Assembly: GCF_022711995.1 (NCBI RefSeq)
Contig: NZ_JALAHI010000116.1
Location: forward strand, 1-64,000
DNA from: Enterococcus sp.
Lineage (GTDB): Bacteria; Bacillota; Bacilli; Lactobacillales; Enterococcaceae
DNA length: 64,000 nucleotides
Reading direction: 5' to 3'
Below the pieces are notes generated by a model. That model was not told the DNA's origin and did not search any database. It saw only the letters and a program-made list of their open reading frames with translations. The position numbers and the translations under genes were made by a program. Below are positions 8,048 to 15,921 of the stretch, piece after piece. Numbering within the stretch: position 1 is the first letter of the stretch; each line of letters starts with the position of its first letter.

Positions 8048-8325
8048 GGGACTGTGCCATAAGTCTCCGACAAGTAACACTATCCGAACCTTACCTTTTA
8101 TTGCTCCTGCGGTGCAGGGACTCCTCGTCGCAAAAGTCCGAGGAATCCATCGCAATAGAATAGGCTTCGGTTTAACTTGTTGGAAGATGACTTATGTCAG
8201 AGTTCCTTTTATTGCTCCTGCGGTGCAGTGGCTCCTCGTCGCAAAAGTCTGAGGGATCTATCGCATTAGAATAGGGTTCGGTTTAACTTGTTGGAAGATG
8301 ACTTATGTCATCGTCCCTTTTTTTT
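8048..8325. repeat. Intergenic repeat element with internal duplication and hairpin ends
   Basis: The ends are imperfect inverted repeats (GGGACTGTGCCATAAGTC at 8048 and ATGACTTATGTCATCGTCCC ending at 8317), followed by a run of eight T. Inside, a unit of about 106 bases occurs twice in direct orientation (8094-8199 and 8205-8310) at high identity; both contain TTGCTCCTGCGGTGCAG and GGTTTAACTTGTTGGAAGAT. With its T-run it would act as a terminator for scrR. It resembles the non-coding intergenic repeats dispersed in enterococcal genomes, but the family was not identified. Confidence 0.75.
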
Positions 8326-8335
8326 GATAAACGGG

Positions 8336-8364
8336 TTGATTTTGCAAACGGTTTCTGTTACTCT
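8336..8364 (+). promoter_or_regulatory. scrA promoter
   Basis: TTGATT at 8336-8341 and TACTCT at 8359-8364 with a 17-base spacer. A near-palindrome AAACGGTTT (8346-8354) lies between the two boxes and the palindrome GAACCGGTTC (8374-8383) just after the expected start site. This placement is typical of LacI-family repression, so the pair are the likely ScrR operators. Confidence 0.6.
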
Positions 8365-8373
8365 GTGTTTGTA

Positions 8374-8383
8374 GAACCGGTTC
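8374..8383. promoter_or_regulatory. Putative ScrR operator
   Basis: Perfect 10-bp palindrome GAACCGGTTC with a central CG step, as LacI/GalR-family operators have, located about 10 bases after the scrA -10 box. A related sequence, CAAACGGTTTC, sits inside the promoter spacer. Confidence 0.5.
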
Positions 8384-8420
8384 CACAAAATGAAGTGAGT
8401 TGAAATGGAGGAAAATTAAA

Positions 8421-9839
8421 ATGAAAGATCAAATCATCATTGATCAGTTGCTCCAAGCAGTGGGTGGTAGGGAGAATGTCAAAAATTACGAGCATTGTGC
8501 CACTCGACTACGCATTATTTTGAAAGATGACTCGTTGCTAGACAAGCAAAAGGCAGAAAACATTTCTGAAAGCAAAGGCTATTTCTTTAATACAGGACAG
8601 CATCAATTTATTTTTGGTACAGGAAAGGTAAATGAAGTTTATGAGGCTTTTGCTCAAACAATGGGCAAAGAACAGCAAGCAAACTTTAAAGAAGATGTTT
8701 ATTCCAATCTGACGCCGGTTCAGAAAGTTGTTCGTACTCTTTCTGATGTGTTGGTGCCATTGATTCCGGCATTAGTTACAACCGGACTTTTGATGGGGAT
8801 CCGCGGTCTGCTAGTTGAATTAGGGGTTCCGTTTAGTGCGGACTGGTACGCGCTTTTTGAAATGCTAACGGATACGGCTTTTGCCTTCTTACCGGTATTG
8901 ATTGCTTACAGCGCCACCAAAAAATTTGGCGGTAATCCGATCATCGGGATCGTTGTTGGGTTGATGCTGGTAGCACCTCAGTTACCCAATGCTTGGGTAG
9001 TTGCCAGTGGCGATGCACAGCCCCTTCACTTGTTCGGTCTTTCTATTTCAGGATACCAAGGTTCGATTTTTCCCGCAATTATTGTTGGTTGGCTTGTTTC
9101 CAAATTAGAAAAAGGTTTTAGAAAATTTGTGCCGCAAATGATGGATTTAGTCGTCACCCCATTTTTGACTATCGTAGTAACGCTGACATTAGTATTGTTT
9201 GCATTAGGGCCCATTTTGCAAGTTGCAGAAAAAGCAGTGATCAACGGCATTGTTTACCTCGTACAAGCGCCTTTTGGGATTGGCTATATCTTATATGCAG
9301 CGGTTCAGCAATTGATCGTTATTACTGGTCTGCATCACTCATTGAGCATCATCGAGCTTGGCTTATTGAATACTTCAGGAGAGAATGTTCTGCAAGTTTT
9401 GGGAACAGCGAGTATGGCAGGGCAATTTGGGGCAGCGATTGCAGCAGCTTTCCTTTACCGAAACAAAGTGAAACGTTCCAATGCCATTAGTGCAGCTGTA
9501 CCAACCTTGTTCGGAATTACGGAACCCTTATTGTTTGGGATCAATCTTCGTTCCTTGCGCATTTTTGCTTCTGGCATGGTTGGCGGTGCGATTGGTGGCT
9601 TGATGACCTACATCTTCCAATTGGCAGCAACCGGAATGGGTATCACATTTATTCCTGGCTTGCTGTTGTATACGGGAGATTTCGGCGCCATGTTGAAATA
9701 TATTGCAGTGATCCTGATAGCATTTAGTGTAGGCTTTGCCTGCGTTCAACTGCAGCGAAGAAAGATTTCTGCTGAATTGAATGAAGAAACCACGATGGAG
9801 GATGACCTTCAAACAGTAAGCGCAATAGAAACTGAATAG
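8421..9839 (+). CDS. scrA: Sucrose-specific PTS enzyme EIIBC
   Basis: Imports and phosphorylates sucrose to sucrose-6-phosphate at the membrane. Residues 1-85 are the EIIB domain with the phospho-accepting cysteine C26 in EHCATRLR. From about 105 onward the EIIC domain has about ten membrane segments, with the conserved GITEPLLFGINL near residue 365. The protein ends at 472 residues with no EIIA domain, so phosphate must come from an EIIA encoded elsewhere. A TTG at 8400 opens the longest frame, but ATG 8421 with GGAGGAAA upstream is the clear start. It is followed by scrB 25 bases later, together forming the sucrose operon. Sucrose specificity rests on the scrB and scrR neighbours. Confidence 0.9.
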   Translation: MKDQIIIDQLLQAVGGRENVKNYEHCATRLRIILKDDSLLDKQKAENISESKGYFFNTGQHQFIFGTGKVNEVYEAFAQTMGKEQQANFKEDVYSNLTPVQKVVRTLSDVLVPLIPALVTTGLLMGIRGLLVELGVPFSADWYALFEMLTDTAFAFLPVLIAYSATKKFGGNPIIGIVVGLMLVAPQLPNAWVVASGDAQPLHLFGLSISGYQGSIFPAIIVGWLVSKLEKGFRKFVPQMMDLVVTPFLTIVVTLTLVLFALGPILQVAEKAVINGIVYLVQAPFGIGYILYAAVQQLIVITGLHHSLSIIELGLLNTSGENVLQVLGTASMAGQFGAAIAAAFLYRNKVKRSNAISAAVPTLFGITEPLLFGINLRSLRIFASGMVGGAIGGLMTYIFQLAATGMGITFIPGLLLYTGDFGAMLKYIAVILIAFSVGFACVQLQRRKISAELNEETTMEDDLQTVSAIETE

Positions 9840-9864
9840 AAAATTGTCGAAAAGAAAGTAGGAG

Positions 9865-11307
9865 ATGGATTTGTGTGCCAAAGAAACCGATCAAGAATTG
9901 GAGAAACAAGCGGAACTGAAAGCAAAGATCGCCCAAGACGACTGGCGACTGCACTTTCATTTGATGCCGGAAACCGGGTGGATGAATGATCCCAATGGAC
10001 TTTGTCAGTTTAATGGAGTTTATCACTTCTATCACCAATATGTTCCTCTAAATCCTGAAGGAAAAGCAGCCCCTCATTGGGGGCATAAAACCTCAACTAA
10101 TTTGGTAGATTTCAAAGAAGAAGCAATTTTTCTTTCACCGGAACATTCCTATGATCGAAATGGTGTATATTCTGGCAGTGCGATTGTAAAGGATGATCGG
10201 ATCCATTTCTTTTATACCGGAAATGTGAAAAAAGAAGGGGACCATGATTATACTTTTAGTGGCAGAGAACAACATACGGTCCATGTAATCAGTGATGGGT
10301 ATTCGATTGAAAAACAAGAAGTAGTGATCCCGCATGAAGCCTATCCTGCAGGGTTTACCGATCATATCAGGGATCCAAAAGTATTTGAAAAAGAGGGACA
10401 TTATTATCTGATTTTAGGGGCTCGAACCCGGGAAAGCGAAGGAAAGATCTTGATTTATCAATCCGAGGATCTTTCCCAATGGAGGTATCGTGGGATATTT
10501 TTTGGGGATGATTATTCACTGGGCTATATGTGGGAATGTCCTGATTTCTTTCAACTTGACGGACAAGATATCCTCCTTTTTTCACCACAAGGAGTAGATC
10601 CACAGGCATATGCTTTCAATAATTTATACCAGTCTGGTTATTTATTAGGAGAAGTCGATTGGGAAAACCTGAAATTTAAGCCAACATCGGAGTTCATAGA
10701 ATTGGATTGGGGCTTTGATTTCTATGCTCCGCAAACCTTCTTGGACCAAAAAGGACGTAGATTGTTATGGGGCTGGATGGGTCTAGGGGACACCAGCCCT
10801 GAATATTCGAATCCCACCGTTTCCCGAGGCTGGCAGCATGCGGCGACATTGCCGCGAGAATTGCGCTTCAACGGGCAACGATTGCTCCAACAACCCTTGC
10901 CAGAACAGCAAAAATTGCGGGGAAGGCATCTTTCTTGGAACGTCGAGTTAAAGGATACATTTGCCGCTCCGGAATTAGCTGGTGAGGTCTATGAACTGCA
11001 GGTGGAGCTAACCCAGCAGAGAGAAAAACTGCAGATTCGCTTGCGCCAAGACACGACCCTCTCTTATGATGGGCAAACTTTTTCGCTTTCTCATGGTCCT
11101 TCCGGCTATGGCCGAAAAAAGAGAAGCATTCAACTGCCAGAGCTACGACAGATCCACGTGTTCATGGACACTTCATCGATTGAAGTGTTCCTAAACGACG
11201 GCGAGTATACCTTTACTTCCAGACTATATCCGCAAAAAGAGCAAAATCAAATCGTCTTCTCAGGGGCTGGCAATTTGGCGATTCAACTGTGGCCCTTCTC
11301 AACCTAG
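9865..11307 (+). CDS. scrB: Sucrose-6-phosphate hydrolase (GH32)
   Basis: Hydrolyses sucrose-6-phosphate to glucose-6-phosphate and fructose in the cytoplasm. The five-bladed propeller catalytic domain shows WMNDPNG with nucleophile D42, RDP with the transition-state stabilising D170, and the ECPDFF acid/base E224. A beta-sandwich domain occupies about residues 340-480. It has no signal peptide. AGGAG touches the ATG at 9865, which is too close, while an in-frame TTG at 9871 would have six-base spacing, so translation may really begin there. It follows scrA, and no convincing terminator is seen between it and the converging Crp/Fnr gene. Confidence 0.92.
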   Translation: MDLCAKETDQELEKQAELKAKIAQDDWRLHFHLMPETGWMNDPNGLCQFNGVYHFYHQYVPLNPEGKAAPHWGHKTSTNLVDFKEEAIFLSPEHSYDRNGVYSGSAIVKDDRIHFFYTGNVKKEGDHDYTFSGREQHTVHVISDGYSIEKQEVVIPHEAYPAGFTDHIRDPKVFEKEGHYYLILGARTRESEGKILIYQSEDLSQWRYRGIFFGDDYSLGYMWECPDFFQLDGQDILLFSPQGVDPQAYAFNNLYQSGYLLGEVDWENLKFKPTSEFIELDWGFDFYAPQTFLDQKGRRLLWGWMGLGDTSPEYSNPTVSRGWQHAATLPRELRFNGQRLLQQPLPEQQKLRGRHLSWNVELKDTFAAPELAGEVYELQVELTQQREKLQIRLRQDTTLSYDGQTFSLSHGPSGYGRKKRSIQLPELRQIHVFMDTSSIEVFLNDGEYTFTSRLYPQKEQNQIVFSGAGNLAIQLWPFST

Positions 11308-11361
11308 CGAAAAAGTAGGAGCAACCAGCTAAGAAACGGGGAAAAAGAACATAGGAGTCAG

Positions 11362-12018
11362 CTAGTTCTGTATCGATTGAATCCATTGTTTAAGCTTTGT
11401 TTCATTGATGCGGTAGCCCCCGGATTCACGAGAAACACAATCCGTTTCTTTGAATGTTTTTAACGTGTAGGTCAAGTGACGATAACTGACCCCGAGATAT
11501 TCCGCGGTTTCGGTCAGTTTTTCTTGATAAATTCCCGCGACAGCTACTTCCAAAAGCAAAAGTGCCAAGCGATAATTCAATTGGTAGGTCTGATTGATGG
11601 TAAAATGTTCCATCCGTCTAATTAATTTATCGCCAATATAACGACTGATCATTTTGACAAAACCAATGTCTTCCATCAACACTTGCTTGGCATGATCAAT
11701 GGGGATCGCTAAACAAACCGTCGGACCGATGGCTAAAACTTCTTTGGTCGTCTTTTCCGCGGAGACTAAGGTCAAATCCCCAATGAAATCCTTGGGATGC
11801 AAAAATTGTAAGATCGATCGTTTGCCATTAGCTTGAGATTTAATGATCTTTGCTTTTCCTTGAAGAATCACGTACAAGTGGGTGATCATCCCGGCTTCTT
11901 CTTGAATGATTTCATTATGGGAAAATTCATAAATATACGATTGCTGCAATGTTTCAGTGGAAAAAGGCAAGTCCAATTGATGAAACTTTTTGGCAACAGG
12001 ATAAAGGGTTCGTTTCAT
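11362..12018 (-). CDS. Crp/Fnr-family transcriptional regulator (YeiL-like)
   Basis: A 218-residue protein with an N-terminal cyclic-nucleotide-binding-type beta barrel (about residues 25-130, containing ITHLYVILQGKAKII) and a C-terminal helix-turn-helix (LTETAEYLGVSYRHLTYTLKTF, about 168-190). It most resembles YeiL-type members of the family. It has no N-terminal cysteine cluster, so an Fnr-like iron-sulfur sensor is unlikely. The longest frame starts at 12066, but ATG 12018 with an upstream AGAAAGAGAG is preferred. It diverges from a YczE-like membrane gene with a 12-bp perfect palindrome between them, suggesting self-regulation and control of the neighbour. The signal is unknown. Confidence 0.8.
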   Translation of the reverse strand: MKRTLYPVAKKFHQLDLPFSTETLQQSYIYEFSHNEIIQEEAGMITHLYVILQGKAKIIKSQANGKRSILQFLHPKDFIGDLTLVSAEKTTKEVLAIGPTVCLAIPIDHAKQVLMEDIGFVKMISRYIGDKLIRRMEHFTINQTYQLNYRLALLLLEVAVAGIYQEKLTETAEYLGVSYRHLTYTLKTFKETDCVSRESGGYRINETKLKQWIQSIQN

Positions 12019-12035
12019 TTTTTTCTCTCTTTCTG

Positions 12036-12047
12036 GGAGATATCTCC
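12036..12047. promoter_or_regulatory. 12-bp perfect palindrome in a divergent intergenic region
   Basis: GGAGATATCTCC lies 18 bases upstream of the Crp/Fnr-type gene start and about 57 bases before the divergent YczE-like gene. It is a candidate operator, although it does not match the usual TGTGA-N6-TCACA site of the family. Confidence 0.35.
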
Positions 12048-12103
12048 TAGTTGTTTTTCTTAGCATACCACATAATGGAGGAACAACTGAAAGGAGTGCT
12101 CAA

Positions 12104-12754
12104 ATGAAACGAACCCTTTTTTGGTCACTGGTCTTCTATGGTATTAGCGCATTAGGGATCAGCTTAACGATTAAAGCAGCAGTTGGTGTAAGCAGCTTTA
12201 ATTCTTTGAATGTGTCACTATCTACAATCACAGGAATCAAAGTCGGAACCATTACAACAGCCATCAATTTGCTCTTCTTGGTGACTTGCTGGGGACTAGA
12301 TCATGGTCACAAAAGCCGCTATCAGAAGTGGCGCAACTATTTGATTCTGGTGGTAGCATTGCTTTTCTTTGGTAATTTAGTCAATGGCATTTTGTATGGC
12401 GTACTACCTAAACTGACGTTGCCCAATCATGCGTCACAAATTCTATGTTTTACTGTCGGAACCTTGATTTCGGGACTGGCTACGGGACAAGTGTTGCGAC
12501 TCAATCACTTGAAATTTCCGATTGAAAATTTTTGTCAACTGATGGCAGACAGAAGTCGTTTTTCCTTTAAACAGTACCGCTATGGAATCGATGTATTGTG
12601 TGTCCTTACATCAATCGGCCTTTCTACAGTTTTTTCATTTCCACTGGTTGTAAGAGAAGGAACGGTTATTAGCTTATTTTTGTTATCCGGTGCCATCTCA
12701 TGGTCACGAGAACGGTCTTTTTCTGTCCGTTCTAAAAAACAAATCAGTCAGTGA
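12104..12754 (+). CDS. YczE/YitT-like integral membrane protein
   Basis: A 216-residue protein with five to six hydrophobic segments. The N-terminal pattern with ISALGISLTIKAAVGVSSFN and GIKVGTITTAINL is typical of the YczE/YyaS/YitT group of membrane proteins, whose function is poorly known. ATG 12104 follows AAAGGAG with normal spacing. It diverges from the Crp/Fnr-type regulator and is closed by a strong terminator, so it is probably the main local target of that regulator. No motif points to a substrate. Confidence 0.75.
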   Translation: MKRTLFWSLVFYGISALGISLTIKAAVGVSSFNSLNVSLSTITGIKVGTITTAINLLFLVTCWGLDHGHKSRYQKWRNYLILVVALLFFGNLVNGILYGVLPKLTLPNHASQILCFTVGTLISGLATGQVLRLNHLKFPIENFCQLMADRSRFSFKQYRYGIDVLCVLTSIGLSTVFSFPLVVREGTVISLFLLSGAISWSRERSFSVRSKKQISQ

Positions 12755-12762
12755 CAAGGTTC

Positions 12763-12802
12763 AACAACATTCATTCTCTCGGATGAATGTTGTTTGTTTT
12801 TT
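12763..12802 (+). terminator. Intrinsic terminator after the YczE-like gene
   Basis: AACAACATTCAT (12763-12774) pairs with ATGAATGTTGTT (12783-12794), an eight-base loop, followed by a T-rich tail. Confidence 0.9.
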
Positions 12803-12818
12803 TATTAATATGTATAAT
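12790..12818 (+). promoter_or_regulatory. Promoter of the CPBP protease gene
   Basis: TTGTTT at 12790-12795, a 17-base spacer and perfect TATAAT at 12813-12818. The -35 box overlaps the tail of the preceding terminator, a compact arrangement. The leader to the CDS is about 150 bases. Confidence 0.5.
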
Positions 12819-12972
12819 TATGGTATAGTTAAAAAAATACTGAAAGTGATCTGAAAAACGTTCAAAAGCCGGTCAATGAGAAAGCGGGGATCGGAAAGGG
12901 GCGTTTTATCATCTGAATGTGAAGTAAGGTATCGGGCTATGCTATCGAAATTACTCAAAAAGAGGTGGAGAC

Positions 12973-13587
12973 TTGAAGAAACTACTTTTTCTTTTGGCTG
13001 TTATTATCTGGAAAGGGATAACCATACACGGTATTCCTTCTTCTTATGCAAAGTTTTTAATGAGCTATCATGAATTAGGCGCCAAGCTATTGCTGCTTTT
13101 TTTCTTTGTGCTCCTTTTTTACAGGTATTTACTGGATCGTTTAAAAGAACTGAAGGTTCTCTCATTGATAAAAATAGGCTTGCTGGCACCTACAGCGATT
13201 ATTTTATCCACGGTTATCTTCAACCTGATTGCCTTTCCGGGTGAGCGTTCAATGATTTTTCATTATCCACCGTCTCAAAGATCGCTTCCTTTTCTTTTAG
13301 GTGCATTAGTAGTAGGCCCATTGTTCGAAGAAATGTTCTATCGCTACACGCTCATTTATACCGGCAGGAAAAAATGGTTGAGAATTCTTACGACATTGTG
13401 CAGTCTGTTGTGGTTCTCGATGGCACATATTGTTAATGCAAATGGTAAAATTTTTTTGTTAATACCGTACTTTATTATTGGGTTTTGGCTAACAATCGTC
13501 TATTTACGCAACAAAAATCTCTGGGAGTCAGTCTTTGCTCATATTGCTTATAATTCCTTGGTTGTCTTGCTAGCGATAATCAGGTGA
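12973..13587 (+). CDS. CPBP-family intramembrane metalloprotease (Abi/CAAX-like)
   Basis: A 204-residue membrane protein with about six hydrophobic segments. It carries the CPBP signature: the paired glutamates E119-E120 and R124 in FEEMFYR, H152 in SMAH, and H190 with N194 in HIAYN. These residues build the metal site of the Rce1/Abi protease family. In Gram-positive bacteria such proteins occur as bacteriocin self-immunity or peptide-processing factors; no bacteriocin gene is visible nearby. The TTG start at 12973 follows AGGTGGAG closely and gives the usual short N-terminus before the first membrane helix. It stands alone. Confidence 0.8.
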   Translation: MKKLLFLLAVIIWKGITIHGIPSSYAKFLMSYHELGAKLLLLFFFVLLFYRYLLDRLKELKVLSLIKIGLLAPTAIILSTVIFNLIAFPGERSMIFHYPPSQRSLPFLLGALVVGPLFEEMFYRYTLIYTGRKKWLRILTTLCSLLWFSMAHIVNANGKIFLLIPYFIIGFWLTIVYLRNKNLWESVFAHIAYNSLVVLLAIIR

Positions 13588-13598
13588 TCCGCTAGCAG

Positions 13599-13640
13599 AA
13601 AAAAAGCAATCAACGCCGCTTGATAACGACATTGATTGCT
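13599..13640 (-). terminator. Terminator of the acetyltransferase gene (minus strand)
   Basis: AGCAATCAA (13605-13613) pairs with TTGATTGCT (13632-13640). Read on the minus strand the hairpin is followed by a run of seven T. Confidence 0.8.
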
Positions 13641-13654
13641 AGATGAACATTGAT

Positions 13655-14194
13655 TTAGCGTTGATGTGACTGATTAAATGCAGCTACGCGTTCTTCATTG
13701 ATTCGCAGGATCTCTTCTCCAGAGATGTTTTGGTCATTGATGATAAGATCGAAGTCGGGATTTTTTGGTTTGTACTGATTGGCGCCAAAGGCTACACTAT
13801 TGGCAGGAATGTCCTTAGTGATAATGGCACCTGCTCCAATCACAGTATTTTCACCGATGATGACTGGGCCAAGAATTTTGGCACCATCTGCAACGATCAC
13901 ATTTTCTGCTAAGATAGGAGTACCCAGATTTTCCCAGGCATTCTGTTTTCGGTTAAAGCGCTGATTGGAACCAATCGTTACATTCTGGAAAATCACAACG
14001 TTGGCGCAAAGTTTTGCAGCAACAATTGTACAACCGCGAGCGTGATGGGCAAAGCGGACGCTTTGGTCCATTTCGCCACAACGAATCTCACAACCATAAC
14101 GATATTCTAACAATTCAGCAGCTTTCTTTTGTTCTTCTTTGTCTTCAGAAAAACAGTTGATTTGGATTAATTCTTCAAAAGTCATTGTTTCCAT
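13655..14194 (-). CDS. Hexapeptide-repeat acetyltransferase (serine acetyltransferase-like)
   Basis: A 179-residue protein dominated by left-handed beta-helix hexapeptide repeats (from AHHARGCTIVAAKLCANVVI through VIVADGAKILGPVIIGENTVIGAG, about residues 48-130). It ends with the typical VAFGANQYKP and a short helical tail. It resembles the C-terminal half of CysE serine acetyltransferases but lacks the long N-terminal helical domain, so the acceptor substrate is uncertain. An in-frame ATG lies at 14212, but ATG 14194 follows GAGGGTG and is preferred. It is transcribed toward the CPBP gene and closed by its own terminator. Confidence 0.75.
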   Translation of the reverse strand: METMTFEELIQINCFSEDKEEQKKAAELLEYRYGCEIRCGEMDQSVRFAHHARGCTIVAAKLCANVVIFQNVTIGSNQRFNRKQNAWENLGTPILAENVIVADGAKILGPVIIGENTVIGAGAIITKDIPANSVAFGANQYKPKNPDFDLIINDQNISGEEILRINEERVAAFNQSHQR

Positions 14195-14270
14195 GATTTC
14201 ACCCTCATTCATTTTTGATTTTTTACAGAAAGTATGACAATGAACGATTGCAATTGCTGACCGGACAGGT

Positions 14271-14326
14271 ACACCAGTTTAGCAAGCTTTTCTTGTCTCA
14301 ATTGAGTTTTAGCAAGAGACTGGTGT
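14271..14326. repeat. Inverted repeat between the acetyltransferase and ArsD-like genes
   Basis: ACACCAGT (14271-14278) and ACTGGTGT (14319-14326) flank further short complementary segments (TCTTG with CAAGA). It may be the transcript end of the ArsD-like gene, but no T-run follows, so the role is open. Confidence 0.4.
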
Positions 14327-14354
14327 GAACTTCATAGTCAGCTGTGATCAGAAA

Positions 14355-14675
14355 TTAGTCTGCTCTTTGAATCGAGATACCAACATGAGTAAGTTCTTCC
14401 CATTCATTGATCGTAAGAAGGCGGCCTTTGCAATACAGTTTATTTTCAGCTAAAACTAAAGGCAAACAGGCTAAATCTTCTTTCTGTAAAAGGTCCAGCA
14501 CAAGTGGGTGATTGATGAACGGCAAAATACTCTCAGTCAAAACAGAACATTGGATGACGAGTGGTTCGCCATGGAGCTGTTCATAGGCTTGCAGCCAATA
14601 TTCCGGTTGGGTTAAATTTTCATAAAATTTTGACTCTTCTGTTTCCTGCAATAAAAAAAGATCAATTTTGGGCAT
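14355..14675 (-). CDS. Small protein, possibly ArsD-like
   Basis: A 106-residue soluble protein. The alternating pattern PKIDLFLL, LVIQCSVLTES and LACLPLVLAENKLYCKGRLLTINEW resembles the thioredoxin-like ArsD fold, in which LPLVLVDGE-type strands are followed by a G-R-x-P/L-T turn. The paired cysteines of arsenite-binding ArsD at the N-terminus are absent and no ars genes are nearby, so a metallochaperone role is doubtful. It lies between an acetyltransferase and an ABC binding-protein gene on the same strand, with inverted repeats on both sides, so it is probably monocistronic. Function unknown. Confidence 0.5.
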   Translation of the reverse strand: MPKIDLFLLQETEESKFYENLTQPEYWLQAYEQLHGEPLVIQCSVLTESILPFINHPLVLDLLQKEDLACLPLVLAENKLYCKGRLLTINEWEELTHVGISIQRAD

Positions 14676-14731
14676 AGTCTATTTTCTGCCTTTCCTTTTG
14701 TTTTGATTCTTCTCGTTTCAGCAGAGTGAAT

Positions 14732-14778
14732 AACACCGTGTATCAATCGCAACTCTGTTGTGAATGATACGCGGTGTT
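14732..14778. repeat. Inverted repeat upstream of the ArsD-like gene
   Basis: AACACCGTGTATCA (14732-14745) pairs with TGATACGCGGTGTT (14765-14778), 13 of 14 Watson-Crick pairs plus one wobble, loop 19. No T-run on either side. It may be an operator or a leader structure. Confidence 0.5.
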
Positions 14779-14804
14779 CTGCTATTCGTCAAGCAAACGA
14801 CTAT

Positions 14805-14870
14805 ATAAAAAATCTTGGATCAATCAAAGAGGACACTTAAGGCAAAAACGCCTAGTCTTTTGATTGATCC
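14805..14870 (-). terminator. Terminator of the ABC binding-protein gene (minus strand)
   Basis: Perfect 12-bp stem GGATCAATCAAA (14817-14828) with TTTGATTGATCC (14859-14870) and an inner GGC/GCC hairpin. On the minus strand it is followed by AAGA and a run of six T. Confidence 0.75.
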
Positions 14871-14902
14871 GAGTGTTGTTTCTTGTTAAGAAAAGGGCTG
14901 AA

Positions 14903-15880
14903 TTAGTTGGCTAAGAAACTGAAGTCCGTCAATTCATCATAAGTGTAAGCTTGATCAATTTGTCCTTTGTCTTTAGTCCAAGCAACGATTTTGTCTAGTT
15001 GGTCCTGTGGGACTTTGGCAGCATAAGGATAGTCTTCTTTTTGACTATCTAAGTAGGTACTCATGGCATCTGGGAACTGATAATCTGCTAAGATATCTGC
15101 ATATTCAGAAGCTTTGTGGGTGTTCATATAATCGATTGCTCGATCGTAAGCTTGATAAAATGCGGCAATATCTTGAGGACGATCTTTTACCACGTCAGTC
15201 ATAAATTGCAAGGTACCACCTTTGATGCCAGCTTCTTTGGAACTGCCTAGTACGACTGCCCCTTGAGCAGCCAACATACTCGCTTGTGGTTCTGTATAGA
15301 CAGCGCCATCGACTTGATCACTTAATAGGGCTTCGGAGCGGGCAGCAAAGGAAGCAATATCAACGACTTGATAAGTGAAATCATTTTCTGCAGCAAATTG
15401 GTCCATGATGTATTCTAAAATGAAGTTCGGTACAAGCGTGATTTTTTTATCAGCCAATCCTTTCATGTCCGTGATGCCTGAATTTGGTGATGCTAAGATT
15501 TTGAAATCTTCTAAAATGTCTGAAGTGATCGTCATATCGATGCCATTTTGTTTAAAAGTTGCTTCCGTCATCACATCACTGATAGTTGCATCCAATTCTT
15601 TTGCTTGGACAGCGACATTGCGATCGTTCGGAGAAGTAAAGGATTTGATCTCTACATTTAAACCTAAATCGTTAAAATAGCCTTCTTCTTTTGCCAAAAT
15701 AATCGGGATCGCAGATTCTGCTGGCAAGATACCCACATTCAACGTTTGATCCGTCACTTTAGCTGTTGTCGCAGAGGTGTCAGTTGTCTTAGTTTCTGAA
15801 GTGGAATCTGCATTATTTCCGCAAGCAGCAACTCCTAAAGCCAATATTGATAAGCAAGTGAATAAAAGGGTTTTTTTCAT
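14903..15880 (-). CDS. NitT/TauT-type ABC transporter substrate-binding lipoprotein
   Basis: A 325-residue lipoprotein. The signal peptide ends in LGVAAC with lipidated C20, followed by a Ser/Thr/Asp-rich linker. The mature part has the NMT1/SsuA-like pattern: VGILPAESAIPIILAKEEGYF near residue 48, a DATISDVMTEATF ligand-loop motif, and the second lobe from about 150. The family delivers sulfonates, nitrate, thiamine precursors and related small solutes; the ligand is not readable. The matching ATPase (16760) and permease (17476) lie on the opposite strand beyond a deacetylase gene. It follows the deacetylase by 41 bases on the same strand and has its own terminator. Confidence 0.85.
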   Translation of the reverse strand: MKKTLLFTCLSILALGVAACGNNADSTSETKTTDTSATTAKVTDQTLNVGILPAESAIPIILAKEEGYFNDLGLNVEIKSFTSPNDRNVAVQAKELDATISDVMTEATFKQNGIDMTITSDILEDFKILASPNSGITDMKGLADKKITLVPNFILEYIMDQFAAENDFTYQVVDIASFAARSEALLSDQVDGAVYTEPQASMLAAQGAVVLGSSKEAGIKGGTLQFMTDVVKDRPQDIAAFYQAYDRAIDYMNTHKASEYADILADYQFPDAMSTYLDSQKEDYPYAAKVPQDQLDKIVAWTKDKGQIDQAYTYDELTDFSFLAN

Positions 15881-15921
15881 TTTTCGTTCCTCTTTCTTAT
15901 TTATTCCCTGAAGGAATGTTC

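Noticed and set aside
12876-13073. Plus-strand ORF of 65 codons before the CPBP gene
   Set aside because: Overlaps the CPBP start in another frame and carries no domain or good ribosome site.
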